Source: Gammaproteobacteria bacterium (GTDB lineage: Bacteria; Pseudomonadota; Gammaproteobacteria; Steroidobacterales; Steroidobacteraceae). From it: 64,000 nt of DNA. The notes beneath the pieces were generated by a model. The model was given only the letters and a program-made list of their open reading frames with translations, was not told where the DNA came from and ran no database searches. Shown here piece after piece: positions 38,952-49,473 of this stretch; the first letter of the stretch is position 1; the number at the start of each line of letters is the position of its first letter. The translations under genes were made by a program, and so were the position numbers. The stretch covers positions 1 through 64,000 of the forward strand of contig JANYHD010000021.1 of assembly GCA_025359205.1 (NCBI GenBank), given 5' to 3'.

Positions 38952-38979
38952 AGTGTAGATTATCCGCCAGCCATGTCCA
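38952..38979 (-). promoter_or_regulatory. Possible smc promoter
   Basis: TGGACA at 38974-38979 and TACACT at 38952-38957 (minus strand) are 16 nt apart, 45 nt upstream of the smc start. The -35 lies inside the first codons of queF, so the two divergent promoters overlap. A TAGATT at 38956-38961 on the plus strand might serve queF. Confidence 0.35.
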
Positions 38980-39362
38980 CGCAGCCTGCCACCAGCCTCG
39001 AGACCTTTCCGAACCCCGCTCCCGAGCGGGATTACACCATCCGCATGAGCATGCCGGAGTTCACCTGCCTGTGCCCGCGTACCGGCCAGCCCGATTTCGC
39101 AACGCTCGAGCTGGAGTACGTGGCCGACCGGCTGTGCGTGGAGCTGAAATCGCTCAAGCTCTACATCTGGTCCTTCCGCGATCGCGGCGCCTTCCACGAA
39201 GCGGTGACCAACGAGATCCTGGCCCAGCTCGCGCTCGCCCTCCAACCCCGTTTCATGCGTCTTACCGCGCGTTTCAACGTCCGCGGCGGCATCACCACCA
39301 GCGTCGTTGCCGAACACCGACACCCGCGCTGGCAGGCGCCGGCGCCGGTCGCATTGCCCTGA
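38973..39362 (+). CDS. queF: 7-cyano-7-deazaguanine reductase (unimodular QueF)
   Basis: NADPH-dependent nitrile reductase making preQ1 for queuosine tRNA modification. 129 residues from the ATG at 38973; the frame is open further upstream. The catalytic Cys34 is in [13 protein letters not shown], and the ELKSLKLY and FHE segments give the substrate-binding motif. This is the short YkvM type (165 residues in B. subtilis), not the long 282-residue bimodular type of E. coli, which is a useful lineage marker. Confidence 0.93.
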   Translation: MSTQPATSLETFPNPAPERDYTIRMSMPEFTCLCPRTGQPDFATLELEYVADRLCVELKSLKLYIWSFRDRGAFHEAVTNEILAQLALALQPRFMRLTARFNVRGGITTSVVAEHRHPRWQAPAPVALP

Positions 39363-39407
39363 ATTTCGGGCCCCCTGACGCCAAAAAGCGACCCCGATTT
39401 CCCGCTC

Positions 39408-39435
39408 TGTACAGGGCGAAAGCCCCCGGTATAAT
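39408..39435 (+). promoter_or_regulatory. dksA promoter
   Basis: A consensus TATAAT -10 at 39430-39435 lies 52 nt upstream of the dksA ATG; TGTACA at 39408-39413 is a weak -35 at 16 nt spacing. AGGAG at 39478-39482 gives a good ribosome-binding site for the ATG at 39488. Confidence 0.5.
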
Positions 39436-39487
39436 CGCGCGCTCGAAAAATTCCAGCACCCCCTAATCCGCCCGCCAGGAGCGAGAG

Positions 39488-40348
39488 ATGGCCAGCAAAA
39501 AGCCTTCGCCTAAAGTCCGGAAGGCTGCCAAGCCCGCGGCACGACCCGCAACCCGCAAGGCCGCCGCGCATCGAAACGAAGCGCGCAAGAGCCCGGCCGT
39601 CGCCCAACGCGCCAGCGATCGTCGCCCCAGCGCTCGGCCCGCTGCCCGCCCCGCCGCCCGTCCGGCAGCCCGTCCGGCCGAAAAGGCCGTTACGGCCCGC
39701 CAGCCCGCCAAGCCGGCCGTTGCGCCCGCCGCCCGCACCGCGGCGCCGAGCCCCACCGCGACGCCGGTTGCCGCCAAACCGGCGGCCTCCACGCCGCGCG
39801 GAGCGGCTGCCGCAGGCCGCGGCGCGCCCCTCCCGGTCATTACCACGGTACGTACGGGCATCAGGCCGTTTGGCGATACCGACGAGGTCGATGGCGCAGA
39901 TCCAGGTAGCCTGCTGGCGGGCCCGCGCAACGTCAAACCCTATGTGGCCCGGCGTGGCGAGCAGTACATGGGCAAACTACAGCTCACCCACTTCCACCAG
40001 ATCCTGTCCAGCTGGAAGCACGACCTGATGATGGAAGTCGATCGCACCGTGACTCACATGAAGGACGAGGCGGCTAATTTTCCGGATCCGAACGATCGCG
40101 CTACCCAGGAAGAGGAGTTCAGCCTCGAACTGCGCACGCGCGACCGCGAGCGCAAGCTCATCCGCAAGATCGACGAGGCACTCAAGCGCGTCGAAGACGG
40201 CAGCTATGGCTACTGCCTGGAAACGGGCGAGGAAATCGGCATCAAACGGCTCGAGGCCCGTCCCGTGGCCACGCTGAGCCTGGAGGCGCAGGAGCGCCGC
40301 GAGCGACGCGAACGCCAGTATGGTGATCGCGACGACCGCTACCGATAA
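39488..40348 (+). CDS. dksA: DksA, zinc-finger-degenerate form with a long basic N-terminal extension
   Basis: RNA polymerase-binding stringent-response factor, 286 residues against 151 in E. coli. The first ~125 residues are Ala/Arg/Pro/Lys-rich and repetitive (ARPAARPAARPAA), resembling histone-H1-like tails. The conserved core starts near YMGKLQLTHF, with the coiled-coil tip DPNDRATQEEEF, then YGYCLETGEEIG and ATLSLEAQER. Of the four Cys that bind zinc in E. coli DksA only the first remains (Cys-Thr-Ser-Ala), as in Zn-independent DksA types. Followed by gluQ, overlapping by 29 nt. Confidence 0.92.
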   Translation: MASKKPSPKVRKAAKPAARPATRKAAAHRNEARKSPAVAQRASDRRPSARPAARPAARPAARPAEKAVTARQPAKPAVAPAARTAAPSPTATPVAAKPAASTPRGAAAAGRGAPLPVITTVRTGIRPFGDTDEVDGADPGSLLAGPRNVKPYVARRGEQYMGKLQLTHFHQILSSWKHDLMMEVDRTVTHMKDEAANFPDPNDRATQEEEFSLELRTRDRERKLIRKIDEALKRVEDGSYGYCLETGEEIGIKRLEARPVATLSLEAQERRERRERQYGDRDDRYR

Positions 40349-41222
40349 ACCCCGAACGGGCCGTTTCGCGCCCTCGCCCACGGGCGCGCTGCACCTGGGG
40401 TCGCTGGCGACCGCCGTTGCCAGCTACCTGGACGCTCGCCACGCCAGTGGCCGCTGGCTGCTGCGGATGGAAGACCTGGATACCGCCCGCGTAGTACCGG
40501 GCGCAGCGGACGAAATACTTCGCACGCTCGACGTGCTGGGCCTGGCCTGGGATGGCCCAGTGACCTACCAGAGCCAACGGCTCCCCCTCTACCAAGATGC
40601 CATCGCGAGTCTGGCGGCGTTGGGCCTGGCCTACGCCTGCAGCTGCACCCGGCGCGACCTCGGGGCCAGCGACGACGCCGGGGGGTATCCGGGCACCTGC
40701 CGCGCGGGGCCCACGAAATCGGGGCCATTTGCCATGCGTTTCCGCGCCGATTTGTGCCCGGTGCGCCCGTTCGTCGATCGCCTACAGGGCCCGGTCGACA
40801 TCGACGCCTCGGCGCTCGGCGATCCGATCATACGGCGGCGGGACGGCCTGCATGCCTACCAGCTGGCCGTAGTGGTCGACGATGCGGACCAGGGCGTCAC
40901 CGACGTCGTACGCGGCTCCGACCTGCTTCCCAGCACCTGCTGGCAGCGCTCGCTGCAGCGCGCGCTCAGTGCTCCCGAACCCGAATATGCGCACCTGCCA
41001 CTGGTCTGCGAACCCGGCGGCGCCAAGCTCTCGAAGTCCACGCGCAGCGTGCGGGCCGAGGCAGGCACGGCGGCGGAACAGCTCTGGCGCGTGCTCACGC
41101 TCCTGCGCCAGTCGCCTCCGCCCGATCTGGCAGGGGCGCCGCTGCCGGAACTGTGGGACTGGGCGATCGGCCACTGGCGCCTCGGCGCACTGCGCACAGT
41201 AGCAAGCCTGAGCGCTGATTGA
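40320..41222 (+). CDS. gluQ: Glutamyl-Q tRNA(Asp) synthetase
   Basis: 300 residues. Attaches Glu to queuosine in the wobble position of tRNA(Asp). FAPSPTGALHLGSL is the HIGH motif, KLSKS the KMSKS motif; CSCTRR with a later Cys forms the zinc site. It lacks an anticodon-binding domain as expected. The start at 40320 overlaps the dksA end; dksA-gluQ is a classical pair. Together with queF 1 kb upstream, the two genes concern the same modified base. Confidence 0.93.
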   Translation: MVIATTATDKPRTGRFAPSPTGALHLGSLATAVASYLDARHASGRWLLRMEDLDTARVVPGAADEILRTLDVLGLAWDGPVTYQSQRLPLYQDAIASLAALGLAYACSCTRRDLGASDDAGGYPGTCRAGPTKSGPFAMRFRADLCPVRPFVDRLQGPVDIDASALGDPIIRRRDGLHAYQLAVVVDDADQGVTDVVRGSDLLPSTCWQRSLQRALSAPEPEYAHLPLVCEPGGAKLSKSTRSVRAEAGTAAEQLWRVLTLLRQSPPPDLAGAPLPELWDWAIGHWRLGALRTVASLSAD

Positions 41223-41254
41223 TAAGGTAGGGGCTCTTGCCGGGGAGGTGTGCG

Positions 41255-41593
41255 ATGAGCGAACCACGCCTGATCAAGAAGTACCCGAATCGGCGCCTGT
41301 ACGACACCGAGCTCAGCCGCTATATCACCATCGAAGACGTGCGCGCATTGATCGCCGCGCGGACCCGCCCGCGCATCGTCGAACAACGCAGCGGCGCCGA
41401 CATCACGCGCAGTGTGCTGCTGCAGGTGGTGGTCGAACTGGAATTGGGTGCGGCCGCCCGGCTCAGCGAGGCCTTCCTCACCGAGCTGATCCGCAGCTAC
41501 GAGTCCGGCAGCGCGGAGCGCACCGCGGCGGCACTTGAAGCCTGCATGGCCGAACAACTCAAAGCGGGCGGCGCGGCGGTGCGCGGCGCCTGA
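41255..41593 (+). CDS. PHA accumulation regulator PhaR-type DNA-binding protein (short)
   Basis: 112 residues from the ATG at 41255 (GGGGAGG upstream). The N-terminal IKKYPNRRLYDTELSRYITIEDV is cut here to its key part RRLYDTE; it is the PhaR/PhbF N-terminal DNA-binding domain. The rest covers one PHB-accumulation regulatory domain. Known PhaR proteins of about 180 residues repress phasin genes and bind PHA granules; this one is shorter. No PHA synthase or phasin gene lies nearby. Convergent with pnp, 1 nt apart. Confidence 0.8.
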   Translation: MSEPRLIKKYPNRRLYDTELSRYITIEDVRALIAARTRPRIVEQRSGADITRSVLLQVVVELELGAAARLSEAFLTELIRSYESGSAERTAAALEACMAEQLKAGGAAVRGA

Positions 41594-41594
41594 C

Positions 41595-43682
41595 TCAGCC
41601 CTGGCCGACGTCGCGCATCGACAGGCGCACGCGCCCCTGCCGGTCGACTTCCAGCACCTTGACCTTGATGACATCGCCCTCGCGCAGCTTGTCAGCCACG
41701 CGCTCGACGCGCTCCTCCGAGATCTGCGAGATGTGCACGAGGCCATCGCGCCCGGGCAGGATCGTGACGAAAGCGCCGAAATCCATGAGCTTGGCGACCT
41801 TGCCCTCATAAACGCGGCCCACTTCCACATCCGCCGTGATGAGCTCGATGCGCCGCAGTGCCTCGCGACCAGCCGTGCCGACGACCGAGGCAATCTTGAC
41901 CGTGCCGTCGTTCTCGATGTCTATCGTAGTGCCCGTTTCTTCGGTGATCTGGCGAATCACTGCACCGCCCTTGCCGATGACGTCGCGGATCTTTTCCGGA
42001 TCGATCTTGATGGTGATGATTGACGGCGCCCACTCCGACATCTTCTCGCGCGGCGCCTGCAGCACCTTGGCCATCTCGCCGAGGATGTGCAGGCGGCCAT
42101 CGCGCGCCTGCGCCAGCGCGACGCGCATGATCTCGGGCGTAATGCCCTCGACCTTGATATCCATCTGCAGCGCGGTGATGCCCTCGCGCGAACCGGCGAC
42201 CTTGAAATCCATGTCGCCGAGGTGATCTTCGTCGCCGAGAATGTCGGTCAGCACCTGGAAGCGGCTGCCCTCGAGCACCAGGCCCATGGCCACGCCCGCC
42301 ACCGGCGCCTTGACCGGCACGCCGGCGTCCATCAGTGCGAGGCTGGTGCCGCACACGCTCGCCATCGAGCTCGAGCCGTTGGACTCGAAAATTTCCGAGA
42401 CCACGCGGATGACATAGGGGAAAGTGGCCATGTCGGGCATCATGGCGCTGATGCCGCGACGCGCCAGGTTGCCGTGGCCGATTTCGCGGCGCTTGGGGCT
42501 CCCCATCATGCCGGTTTCGCCCACCGAGAACGGCGGGAAGTTGTAATGGAGCATGAAGCGCTCGCGCCGGTCGCCCTCGAGCGCATCGATGATCTGCGCA
42601 TCGCGCGTCGTGCCGAGCGTCGTGGTCACCAACGCCTGGGTCTCGCCGCGCGTGAACAGCGCGGAACCGTGGGTACGCGGCAGCACGCCGACCTTCACCG
42701 TGATCGGGCGCACCGTCTTCATGTCGCGCCCGTCGATGCGTGGTTTCCCATCCAGAATGCGGTCGCGGACGATTTTGCTCTCGAGGCGAAACAGCTCGTC
42801 GCCAACCTGGTCGGACTTGAACTGCGCCGCATCGCCGGTGGCTAGCGCCGCAACGAGCTCAGCTTTGATTTCCTTGAGGCGCGTCGAACGCTGCTGCTTT
42901 TCGGTCATCAAGTAAGCCGCGTTCAGCGAGGCAAGCGCCTTGCCGCTGACCGCCTGTTCGAGTGCCGAGTCTTTCACTTCCGCGGGCGCGGCCCAGCGCG
43001 CCTTGCCTGCTTCGGCGGTCAACTCCTTGATGGCCTTGATCGCCACTTGCATCTGTTCGTGGCCGTACACGACGGCGCCCAGCATCACCTCTTCGGACAG
43101 GCCCGCGGCTTCCGACTCAACCATCAACACGGCGTGCGCAGTACCTGCGACCACCAGATCCAGCTGTGAGGCGACCAGGTCGGTGCGGTTCGGGTTCAGT
43201 TCGTACTGGCCGTTGCGATAACCCACGCGGGCGCCGCCGATCGGACCCTTGAAGGGCACACCCGACAGGCACAACGCCGCCGAGGCGCCGAGCAGCGAGG
43301 GCACGTCGGCCAGGATTTCCGGATCAAGCGACAGCACGGTTGCGACGACCTGGATGTCGTTGAGGAAACCATCGGGGAACAGCGGCCGGATCGGACGGTC
43401 GATCAGGCGCGAGGTGAGCGTTTCGCGCTCCGAAGGACGGCCCTCGCGGCGGAAGAAGCCGCCGGGAATCTTGCCCGCGGCGTAGGTCTTTTCCTGGTAG
43501 TTGACCGTGAGCGGGAAGAAATCCCGTCCCGGGCGCGGCTGCGCTTCGGCGCAGGCGGTGACCAGGACGACGGTGTCGCCCATGGTCACGAGCACGGCGC
43601 CGTTGGCCTGCCGCGCCAATTCACCGGTTTCGATGGTTACGTTATGGGGCCCGAACGAAAAAGTTTTTTTGAAGACAGTCAC
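41595..43682 (-). CDS. pnp: Polynucleotide phosphorylase
   Basis: 3'-5' phosphorolytic exoribonuclease of the degradosome, 695 residues from a GTG with GAGGG about 8 nt upstream. Two RNase PH cores ([12 protein letters not shown], and [19 protein letters not shown]), a KH domain ([12 protein letters not shown]) and a C-terminal S1 domain ([16 protein letters not shown]). Downstream of rpsO, the conserved rpsO-pnp order. Confidence 0.97.
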   Translation of the reverse strand: MTVFKKTFSFGPHNVTIETGELARQANGAVLVTMGDTVVLVTACAEAQPRPGRDFFPLTVNYQEKTYAAGKIPGGFFRREGRPSERETLTSRLIDRPIRPLFPDGFLNDIQVVATVLSLDPEILADVPSLLGASAALCLSGVPFKGPIGGARVGYRNGQYELNPNRTDLVASQLDLVVAGTAHAVLMVESEAAGLSEEVMLGAVVYGHEQMQVAIKAIKELTAEAGKARWAAPAEVKDSALEQAVSGKALASLNAAYLMTEKQQRSTRLKEIKAELVAALATGDAAQFKSDQVGDELFRLESKIVRDRILDGKPRIDGRDMKTVRPITVKVGVLPRTHGSALFTRGETQALVTTTLGTTRDAQIIDALEGDRRERFMLHYNFPPFSVGETGMMGSPKRREIGHGNLARRGISAMMPDMATFPYVIRVVSEIFESNGSSSMASVCGTSLALMDAGVPVKAPVAGVAMGLVLEGSRFQVLTDILGDEDHLGDMDFKVAGSREGITALQMDIKVEGITPEIMRVALAQARDGRLHILGEMAKVLQAPREKMSEWAPSIITIKIDPEKIRDVIGKGGAVIRQITEETGTTIDIENDGTVKIASVVGTAGREALRRIELITADVEVGRVYEGKVAKLMDFGAFVTILPGRDGLVHISQISEERVERVADKLREGDVIKVKVLEVDRQGRVRLSMRDVGQG

Positions 43683-43723
43683 GCTTCAACCCTCGGAATT
43701 CTGAATGGAGTAAAGGAAGTGAG

Positions 43724-43746
43724 CGCGGTGGGCACTGCGCACCGCG
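43724..43746 (-). promoter_or_regulatory. rpsO-pnp intergenic stem-loop
   Basis: CGCGGTG at 43724-43730 pairs with CACCGCG at 43740-43746 around a 9-nt loop, between the rpsO stop and the pnp start. In E. coli a hairpin in this position is cut by RNase III and mediates PNPase autoregulation. There is no U-run, so it is more likely a processing site than a terminator. Confidence 0.4.
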
Positions 43747-43755
43747 GAGTCCGCG

Positions 43756-44025
43756 CTAGCGGCGCAGACCAAGGCGCTCGACAACCTGCTGGTAGCTCGC
43801 CGGCTTGGTGGCCTTGAGGTTATCCAGGAGCTTGCGCCGCTGGTTCACCATGCGCACGAGGCCGCGGCGCGAGGAGTGATCTGCCTTGTGGGTCGTGAAG
43901 TGTTCACTCAGGCCGTTGATGCGCTCAGAGAGCAGTGCGACCTGTACTTCAGGCGAGCCGGTATCCGTGGGACCCCGGCGGTATTGGGCGAGCACGTCGC
44001 CCTTCTTTTCCGTGGACAAAGCCAT
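43756..44025 (-). CDS. rpsO: 30S ribosomal protein S15
   Basis: 89 residues, the exact family length. [19 protein letters not shown] and the [19 protein letters not shown] segment (here shortened to key part RRGLVRMV) are typical. It binds the 16S rRNA central domain. Has its own promoter upstream (44078-44106) and is followed by pnp. Confidence 0.98.
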   Translation of the reverse strand: MALSTEKKGDVLAQYRRGPTDTGSPEVQVALLSERINGLSEHFTTHKADHSSRRGLVRMVNQRRKLLDNLKATKPASYQQVVERLGLRR

Positions 44026-44077
44026 TACGCAAAAAACCTCTGGTACTTAATATGTGACCCGTATTTTGAAGCCGCGC

Positions 44078-44106
44078 ATTGTAACGGGAGCCATCCCAAG
44101 CCTCAA
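44078..44106 (-). promoter_or_regulatory. rpsO promoter
   Basis: TTGAGG at 44101-44106 and TACAAT at 44078-44083 (minus strand) with an optimal 17-nt spacer, 52 nt before the rpsO ATG, in the truB-rpsO gap. It gives rpsO-pnp a transcript of their own in addition to read-through from the rimP operon. Confidence 0.6.
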
Positions 44107-44115
44107 GCGGAACAG

Positions 44116-45021
44116 TCAGTTACGGCAGCGCGCGATGGCGGCGGCAAACAGCCTCGCCGGGGCTACCCGGCCGTCTGCCGAAGCCAGGGCGAGCCCCAGG
44201 AACCGCCCCGAAGCGTCATAAAGCCGCAGCTCCCCCAATGGGACCCCTGCGGACTCGACCGCCTGGCCAAAGGAAATCGCGCGCGACTGGGCGGGCGAGA
44301 GCCGCAGCAGGGGCAAATGCCCCACGGCCAGGTCAGAGGGCAGTAACGGGAAATCGGCGGCCATTGCGGCGATTTGTTCCAGCGTACACATGGGCACATC
44401 GCGAAAGGGTTCGACAAAATCCCGCCGCAGGCTGGTCACGTGTGCCACGCTCCCCAGCGCACTGCCTAGTTGCTCCACCAGCGTACGGATGTACGTGCCC
44501 TTGGAGCATTCCACGCGTGCGCGCAGCGAGTCCACGGTGAAATCGAGCAATTCCAGCACCTTGATGTCGATTTCCCGCGGCGCGCGCTCGACGCTGAGCC
44601 CTTGGCGCGCCAGCTTGTACAACGGCTGGCCGTCGCGTTTGAGCGCCGAATACATCGGCGGCACCTGCAGTTGGGGTCCGCGGTAGGTCGCGAGCGCCGC
44701 CTCGATCAGGGCGTGATCGAGGGGTGGGACCGCCGCGCGCTCGATGACCTGCCCCTCCGCATCGCCGGTATCGGTGCGTTCGCCGAGGCGCATTTGCACC
44801 GTGTAGCCCTTGGCGCCGGCCAGCAGCGCGCCGGCGAGCTTGGTCGCCTCGCCGACGCAGATCGGGAGCATTCCGGTCGCCAGCGGATCAAGGCTACCGG
44901 TATGGCCGGCCTTCGGGCGTCCCAGCAGCGCTCGCACGCGCTGCAGCGCGACGTTCGAAGACAGGCCCAGCGGTTTGTCGAGCAGCAGTATCCCGCAGCG
45001 GGGTTGCCCGTCAGGATCCAT
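44116..45021 (-). CDS. truB: tRNA pseudouridine-55 synthase
   Basis: 301 residues. The catalytic Asp45 is in GHTGSLDPLATG, followed by GYTVQMRLG and the CSKGTYIRTL motif; a C-terminal PUA-like domain closes the protein. Isomerises U55 in the T-loop of most tRNAs. Overlaps rbfA by 11 nt. Confidence 0.96.
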   Translation of the reverse strand: MDPDGQPRCGILLLDKPLGLSSNVALQRVRALLGRPKAGHTGSLDPLATGMLPICVGEATKLAGALLAGAKGYTVQMRLGERTDTGDAEGQVIERAAVPPLDHALIEAALATYRGPQLQVPPMYSALKRDGQPLYKLARQGLSVERAPREIDIKVLELLDFTVDSLRARVECSKGTYIRTLVEQLGSALGSVAHVTSLRRDFVEPFRDVPMCTLEQIAAMAADFPLLPSDLAVGHLPLLRLSPAQSRAISFGQAVESAGVPLGELRLYDASGRFLGLALASADGRVAPARLFAAAIARCRN

Positions 45022-45427
45022 CGCCGCGCACCGCGTCCGAGCCGGGTTTCGTGGCGGCAGCGTCTTCCAGGGCCTTGTCGCTGGCCACAGCCGTATTGAT
45101 GAGCTGCGTGAGCGACTGTGCGTGTTCGAGGGCCGTATCGAGCAGGAATTCCAGCCGCGGCGCGTGGCGCAGGCCGAGCTGGCGCGCTACCTCGCCGCGC
45201 AGGAAGCCGGCGGCGCTTTTCAGCCCGGCGAGCTGCTCGTCGGCGTTGCGCCCCTTGCCGAAAGGCAGGAACCACACGCGCGCGGCGCTCAGGTCCTCGA
45301 GCAGCGACACAGCGGTGATGGTCAGGTTGCCGACGCGCGGATCCTTGACCGCGCGCGGCACCAGCGCCGCCAGCACGCGCTGCATCTGCGACTCGATGCG
45401 CTGGTGGCGCGCGTTGTGCTGCGGCAT
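45011..45427 (-). CDS. rbfA: Ribosome-binding factor A
   Basis: 138 residues. KH-fold 30S maturation factor; QRVLAALVPRAVKDPR at the N-terminus and the APRLEFLLDTALEHAQ segment (here key part LEFLLDTALE) are typical. Lies 19 nt after infB and overlaps truB. Confidence 0.95.
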   Translation of the reverse strand: MPQHNARHQRIESQMQRVLAALVPRAVKDPRVGNLTITAVSLLEDLSAARVWFLPFGKGRNADEQLAGLKSAAGFLRGEVARQLGLRHAPRLEFLLDTALEHAQSLTQLINTAVASDKALEDAAATKPGSDAVRGDGS

Positions 45428-45446
45428 GGGTTGGCGGTCCGCGCGC

Positions 45447-47978
45447 CTACTGGATAGTACGGACGATCTCGGTGCGCGAATAGCACTCGATCTGGTCGTT
45501 CGCCCGTACGTCCTGGTAGTTCTTCACGCCAATGCCGCACTCGGTGCCGGCGCGCACTTCGCCCACGTCGTCCTTGAAGCGGCGGAGCGACTCCAGTGCC
45601 CCTTCGAAGATCACCACGTTGTCGCGCAGCACGCGGATCGGGTTGTTGCGCTTGACTACACCCTCGGTGACCAGGCACCCGGCCACCACGCCGAACTTGC
45701 TTGAGCGGAACACCTCGCGCACCTGCGCCACCCCGACGATGGTTTCCCTGATCTCCGGCGCCAGCAGGCCGCTCATCTGCTGCTTCACGTCGTCGATGGC
45801 TTCGTAAATGATGCTGTAGTAGCGGATTTCGACGCCGGTCTCCTTGACCGCCTCGCGCGCACCGCTGTCGGCGCGCACGTTGAAGCCGATGATTCGGGCC
45901 CGCGATGCGGCCGCCAGCTGCACGTCGGAGGCCGTGATGCCGCCCACGCCGCTGGCGATGATGCGCACCGCCACTTCCTCGGTCGAGAGCTTGTTGAGTG
46001 CGTCGCGCAAGGCCTCGGCGCTGCCCTGCACGTCGGTTTTGATGAGCACCGCAACTTGGCCGGCCTTGGCCTCGCCCAGCGTCGAGAATACGTCCTCGCT
46101 CCGTGGACCCTGCTTGGCGAGTTTCACGTCGCGCGTCTTGCCGACCCGGTGCAGCGCGACTTCACGCGCGCGCCGCTCGTTCTCGACCACCAGCAGTTCG
46201 TCACCGGCGTTGGGTGCGCCCGAGAGGCCCAGCACCACAACTGGCACAGAGGGCGCCGCCTCTTCGACCGGCTTTCCCGCCTCGTCGAACATGGCGCGCA
46301 CGCGTCCGAATTCGCTGCCCGCCAGGATGTAATCGCCGCGTTTGAGCGTACCCTTCTTGACCAGCGCCGTGACCACGGCGCCGCGGCCCTTTTCCATGCT
46401 GGCCTCGATCACGAAGGCCATCGCCGGCCCGCCGCGCGGCGCCTTGAGCTCCAGCACCTCGGCCTGCAGCAGGATCGCCTCGAGCAGCTGGTCGACGCCG
46501 GCACCGGTGCGCGCCGAGACATTGACGAACATGTACGGACCGCCCCATTCCTCGGGGATCACCTCTTGCTTCGCCAGTTCGTTGCGTACTTTTTCCGGAT
46601 CGGCGTCCGGCTTGTCGACCTTCGTGACCGCGACCACCATCGGCACGCCCGCGGCGCGCGCATGCTGGATCGCCTCAATGGTCTGCGGCATCACACCGTC
46701 ATCGGCCGCGACCACCAGCACCACGACGTCGGTGACCTTGGCGCCGCGCGCGCGCATGGCGGTAAAGGCCGCGTGGCCCGGCGTATCGAGAAAGGTGATC
46801 ATCCCGCGCGGCGTCTGCACGTGGTACGCGCCGACGTGCTGCGTGATGCCGCCCGCCTCGCCGGAAGCCACCTTGGTGCTACGGATGAAATCGAGCAGCG
46901 AGGTCTTGCCGTGGTCGACGTGGCCCATGACAGTCACCACTGGCGCGCGCGTCTCGAGTAGCTGCTCCGTACCCGTGTCCTGCAGGTCGGCTTCGATCTG
47001 CTCTTCCTTGACCGCGGTGGCGCTGTGCCCCAGTTCTTCGGATACCAGCATGGCGGTATCCTGGTCGATGGGCTGGTTGATGGTCGCCATCACTCCCATG
47101 TTCATGAGCACCTTGATGACTTCGGTGGCCTTGATGGCCAGCTGCTGCGCCAGGTCGGCGACCGTAATGGTCTCGCCGATCGCCACGTCGCGCTTGACCG
47201 GTGCGGTCGGCTTCTCAAAGCCGTGACGCTGCTCGGCGTCCGCAGGCGCCGTGCGCGCCTTCAACCGCTTCTTCTTCTTGTGCCGCGCGCTGACGTCGCC
47301 GGCGATGTGCAATTCCTGGCGGCCGCCGAACTTCGGACGGGCCTCATCGGCTGCCTTGGCTTCGGGCTTCTCACGCGCGGGTGCGTGGGCCGGACGTACC
47401 GGCTCTTCACGCCGCGGTTCCGCGCCCCCGCGCCGCGCCCGCTCGGCGTCTTCCTGGGCGCGCAGTTCCGCCTGGCGGCGCGCATCTTCCTGCGCACGCA
47501 CCCTGGCCTGCTCTTCCTCGATCAGCCGGCGGTTCGCCGACTCCAGCGATTCGCGCTCGCGCCGCTCGGCCTCGGCTTTGGCGACCACGGCCTGCTGGGC
47601 CGCTTCGACTTCGCGGCGCTTCGCGTCCACCTGTTCCTGCGCGGCGCGATTCTGTTCCTCGATCACGTCGCGCTTGACATAGGTGCGCTTGACGCGCACC
47701 TCGACGTTGACCGTGCGGGCGCGTCCCTGCGTGCTCGCCAACTTCAGTTCGCTCTGCGTCTTGCGCTTGAGCGTGATGCGCGCCGGCGCCGAGCCTTCCC
47801 CGGCCGCACCGCTCCCGTGGCTGCGGCGCAGGTGCGTCAGCAGCTCGAGCTTTGCATCCTCGCTGATCAGGCCTTCGGCGCCCGAGACCGCGATGCCCGC
47901 CTGATCGAGCTGCGCCAACAGCTTGTCGACCGGTACCTTCAGGGCGTCGGCGAATTGACTTACCGTGACCTCAGCCAT
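45447..47978 (-). CDS. infB: Translation initiation factor IF-2
   Basis: 843 residues. An N-terminal IF2-N domain ([10 protein letters not shown]), a long Arg/Glu/Ala-rich linker (about 95-250), a second IF2-N motif ([17 protein letters not shown]), then the G domain with GHVDHGKT near residue 352, DTPGHAAF and TKVDK, and domains II-IV at the C-terminus. It brings fMet-tRNA to the 30S subunit. Overlaps nusA by 8 nt. Confidence 0.97.
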   Translation of the reverse strand: MAEVTVSQFADALKVPVDKLLAQLDQAGIAVSGAEGLISEDAKLELLTHLRRSHGSGAAGEGSAPARITLKRKTQSELKLASTQGRARTVNVEVRVKRTYVKRDVIEEQNRAAQEQVDAKRREVEAAQQAVVAKAEAERRERESLESANRRLIEEEQARVRAQEDARRQAELRAQEDAERARRGGAEPRREEPVRPAHAPAREKPEAKAADEARPKFGGRQELHIAGDVSARHKKKKRLKARTAPADAEQRHGFEKPTAPVKRDVAIGETITVADLAQQLAIKATEVIKVLMNMGVMATINQPIDQDTAMLVSEELGHSATAVKEEQIEADLQDTGTEQLLETRAPVVTVMGHVDHGKTSLLDFIRSTKVASGEAGGITQHVGAYHVQTPRGMITFLDTPGHAAFTAMRARGAKVTDVVVLVVAADDGVMPQTIEAIQHARAAGVPMVVAVTKVDKPDADPEKVRNELAKQEVIPEEWGGPYMFVNVSARTGAGVDQLLEAILLQAEVLELKAPRGGPAMAFVIEASMEKGRGAVVTALVKKGTLKRGDYILAGSEFGRVRAMFDEAGKPVEEAAPSVPVVVLGLSGAPNAGDELLVVENERRAREVALHRVGKTRDVKLAKQGPRSEDVFSTLGEAKAGQVAVLIKTDVQGSAEALRDALNKLSTEEVAVRIIASGVGGITASDVQLAAASRARIIGFNVRADSGAREAVKETGVEIRYYSIIYEAIDDVKQQMSGLLAPEIRETIVGVAQVREVFRSSKFGVVAGCLVTEGVVKRNNPIRVLRDNVVIFEGALESLRRFKDDVGEVRAGTECGIGVKNYQDVRANDQIECYSRTEIVRTIQ

Positions 47979-49473
47979 GGTTCTGCGCCTCGAACAGCGG
48001 CGCGCGCGCCTTCATGATCAGGCTCCCAGCCGCTTCGGCCGAAAGCCCCTCGATATCGGCCAGGTCGTCGACCGCCTGATCGGCCAGGTCTTCGCGCGAG
48101 CGCACTCCGCGGCGCGCCAGCGCGAGCGCCAGGTCCGGGCTCATGCCCTCGAGCGTCAGCAGGTCTTCGGTCGGCATCGCCGCATCGAGTGATTCCTCGC
48201 TGGCGATGGCCTGCGTCAACAGCACGTCGCGCGCGCGGTTGCGCAGTTCCTTGATGATGTCCTCATCGAACTCTTCGATGCCCGCCAGCTCGGCGGCCGG
48301 CACGTAGGCCACTTCCTCGATGGTGGAGAAACCTTCCTGCACCAGGATGCTGGCGACGTTTTCGTCCACGTCGAGCTGCTTCATGAACACCGCGATCAGC
48401 GCCTTCGACTCGGTCTCGCTCTTGGTCTCGGCGTCCGACTCCGTCATGACGTTGAGTTCCCAGCCGGTCAGCTGGCTGGCGAGGCGGATGTTCTGCCCGC
48501 CGCGGCCGATGGCCTGCGAGAGCTTGTCCTCGGCCACGGCGATGTCCATGCCGTGCTTCTCCTCGTCGACAACGATCGACTGCACCTCGGCCGGCGACAT
48601 CGCATTGATGACGAACTGCGCGGGATTCTCGTCGTAGGGAATGATGTCAACGCGCTCGCCCGCGATCTCGTTCGAGACCGCCTGCACACGCGAACCGCGC
48701 ATGCCCACGCAGGCGCCCACTGGGTCGATGCGTGGGTCAGTGCTCTTGACCGCAATCTTCGCCCTGATGCCAGGATCACGGGCAGCGGCCAGGATCTGGA
48801 TCATGCCCTGGCCCACTTCCGGCACTTCCAGCTTGAACAGCTCGATCAGGAATTCCGGCGCCGTGCGCGTCAGGAACAGCTGCGGGCCGCGCACCTCGGC
48901 GCGCACTTCGCGCAGGAACGCCTTGACGCGGTCCTGCGGCTTGAGCTGCTCGCGCACAATCATGTCGCTGCGCGGCACGAAGCCCTCGGCGTTGTTGCCG
49001 AGATCAACGTAGACGCCGTTGCGGTCGATGCGTTTGACCACGCCGCTCACCAGCGTGCCGACGCGCTCGGTGTACTGTTCGACCACCTGCGCACGCTCGG
49101 CCTCGCGCACTTTCTGCACGATCACCTGTTTGGCCTGCTGCGCAGCAATGCGGCCGAAGGCCGCCGATTCCATGGGCTGCTCGACGGAGCCGCCGATCTG
49201 CACGCTCTTGTCGATGTCGATACCATCTTCCAGCCGCAGCTCGGCCTCCGGGTTCTCGATCTCGCGCGAATCGTCGGCGAACACTTTCCAGCGACGGAAA
49301 GTCTCGTACTCGCCGGTCTTGCGGTCGATGGCGACGCGCACGTCCCACAGCTCGCTGTGCTTGCGGCGGGCGGCGGCCGCGAGCGCGGCTTCAAGCGCCT
49401 CGAAGATGATTTCCTTGTCGACGCCCTTCTCGTTCGAGACCGCGTCCACGACCAGGAGGATTTCCTTATTCAT
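47971..49473 (-). CDS. nusA: Transcription termination/antitermination factor NusA
   Basis: 500 residues: N-terminal RNA-polymerase-binding domain, S1 (about 135-200, [16 protein letters not shown]), two KH domains ([10 protein letters not shown] and [11 protein letters not shown]), and two acidic C-terminal repeats with helix-hairpin-helix motifs, as in gammaproteobacterial NusA. Starts in ATGA overlap with rimP. Confidence 0.97.
   Translation of the reverse strand: MNKEILLVVDAVSNEKGVDKEIIFEALEAALAAAARRKHSELWDVRVAIDRKTGEYETFRRWKVFADDSREIENPEAELRLEDGIDIDKSVQIGGSVEQPMESAAFGRIAAQQAKQVIVQKVREAERAQVVEQYTERVGTLVSGVVKRIDRNGVYVDLGNNAEGFVPRSDMIVREQLKPQDRVKAFLREVRAEVRGPQLFLTRTAPEFLIELFKLEVPEVGQGMIQILAAARDPGIRAKIAVKSTDPRIDPVGACVGMRGSRVQAVSNEIAGERVDIIPYDENPAQFVINAMSPAEVQSIVVDEEKHGMDIAVAEDKLSQAIGRGGQNIRLASQLTGWELNVMTESDAETKSETESKALIAVFMKQLDVDENVASILVQEGFSTIEEVAYVPAAELAGIEEFDEDIIKELRNRARDVLLTQAIASEESLDAAMPTEDLLTLEGMSPDLALALARRGVRSREDLADQAVDDLADIEGLSAEAAGSLIMKARAPLFEAQNHG

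Noticed and set aside
39560-39740. Repetitive DNA in dksA as a CRISPR-like or minisatellite array
   Set aside because: The repeats are imperfect Ala/Arg/Pro codons inside a coding sequence, without spacers.
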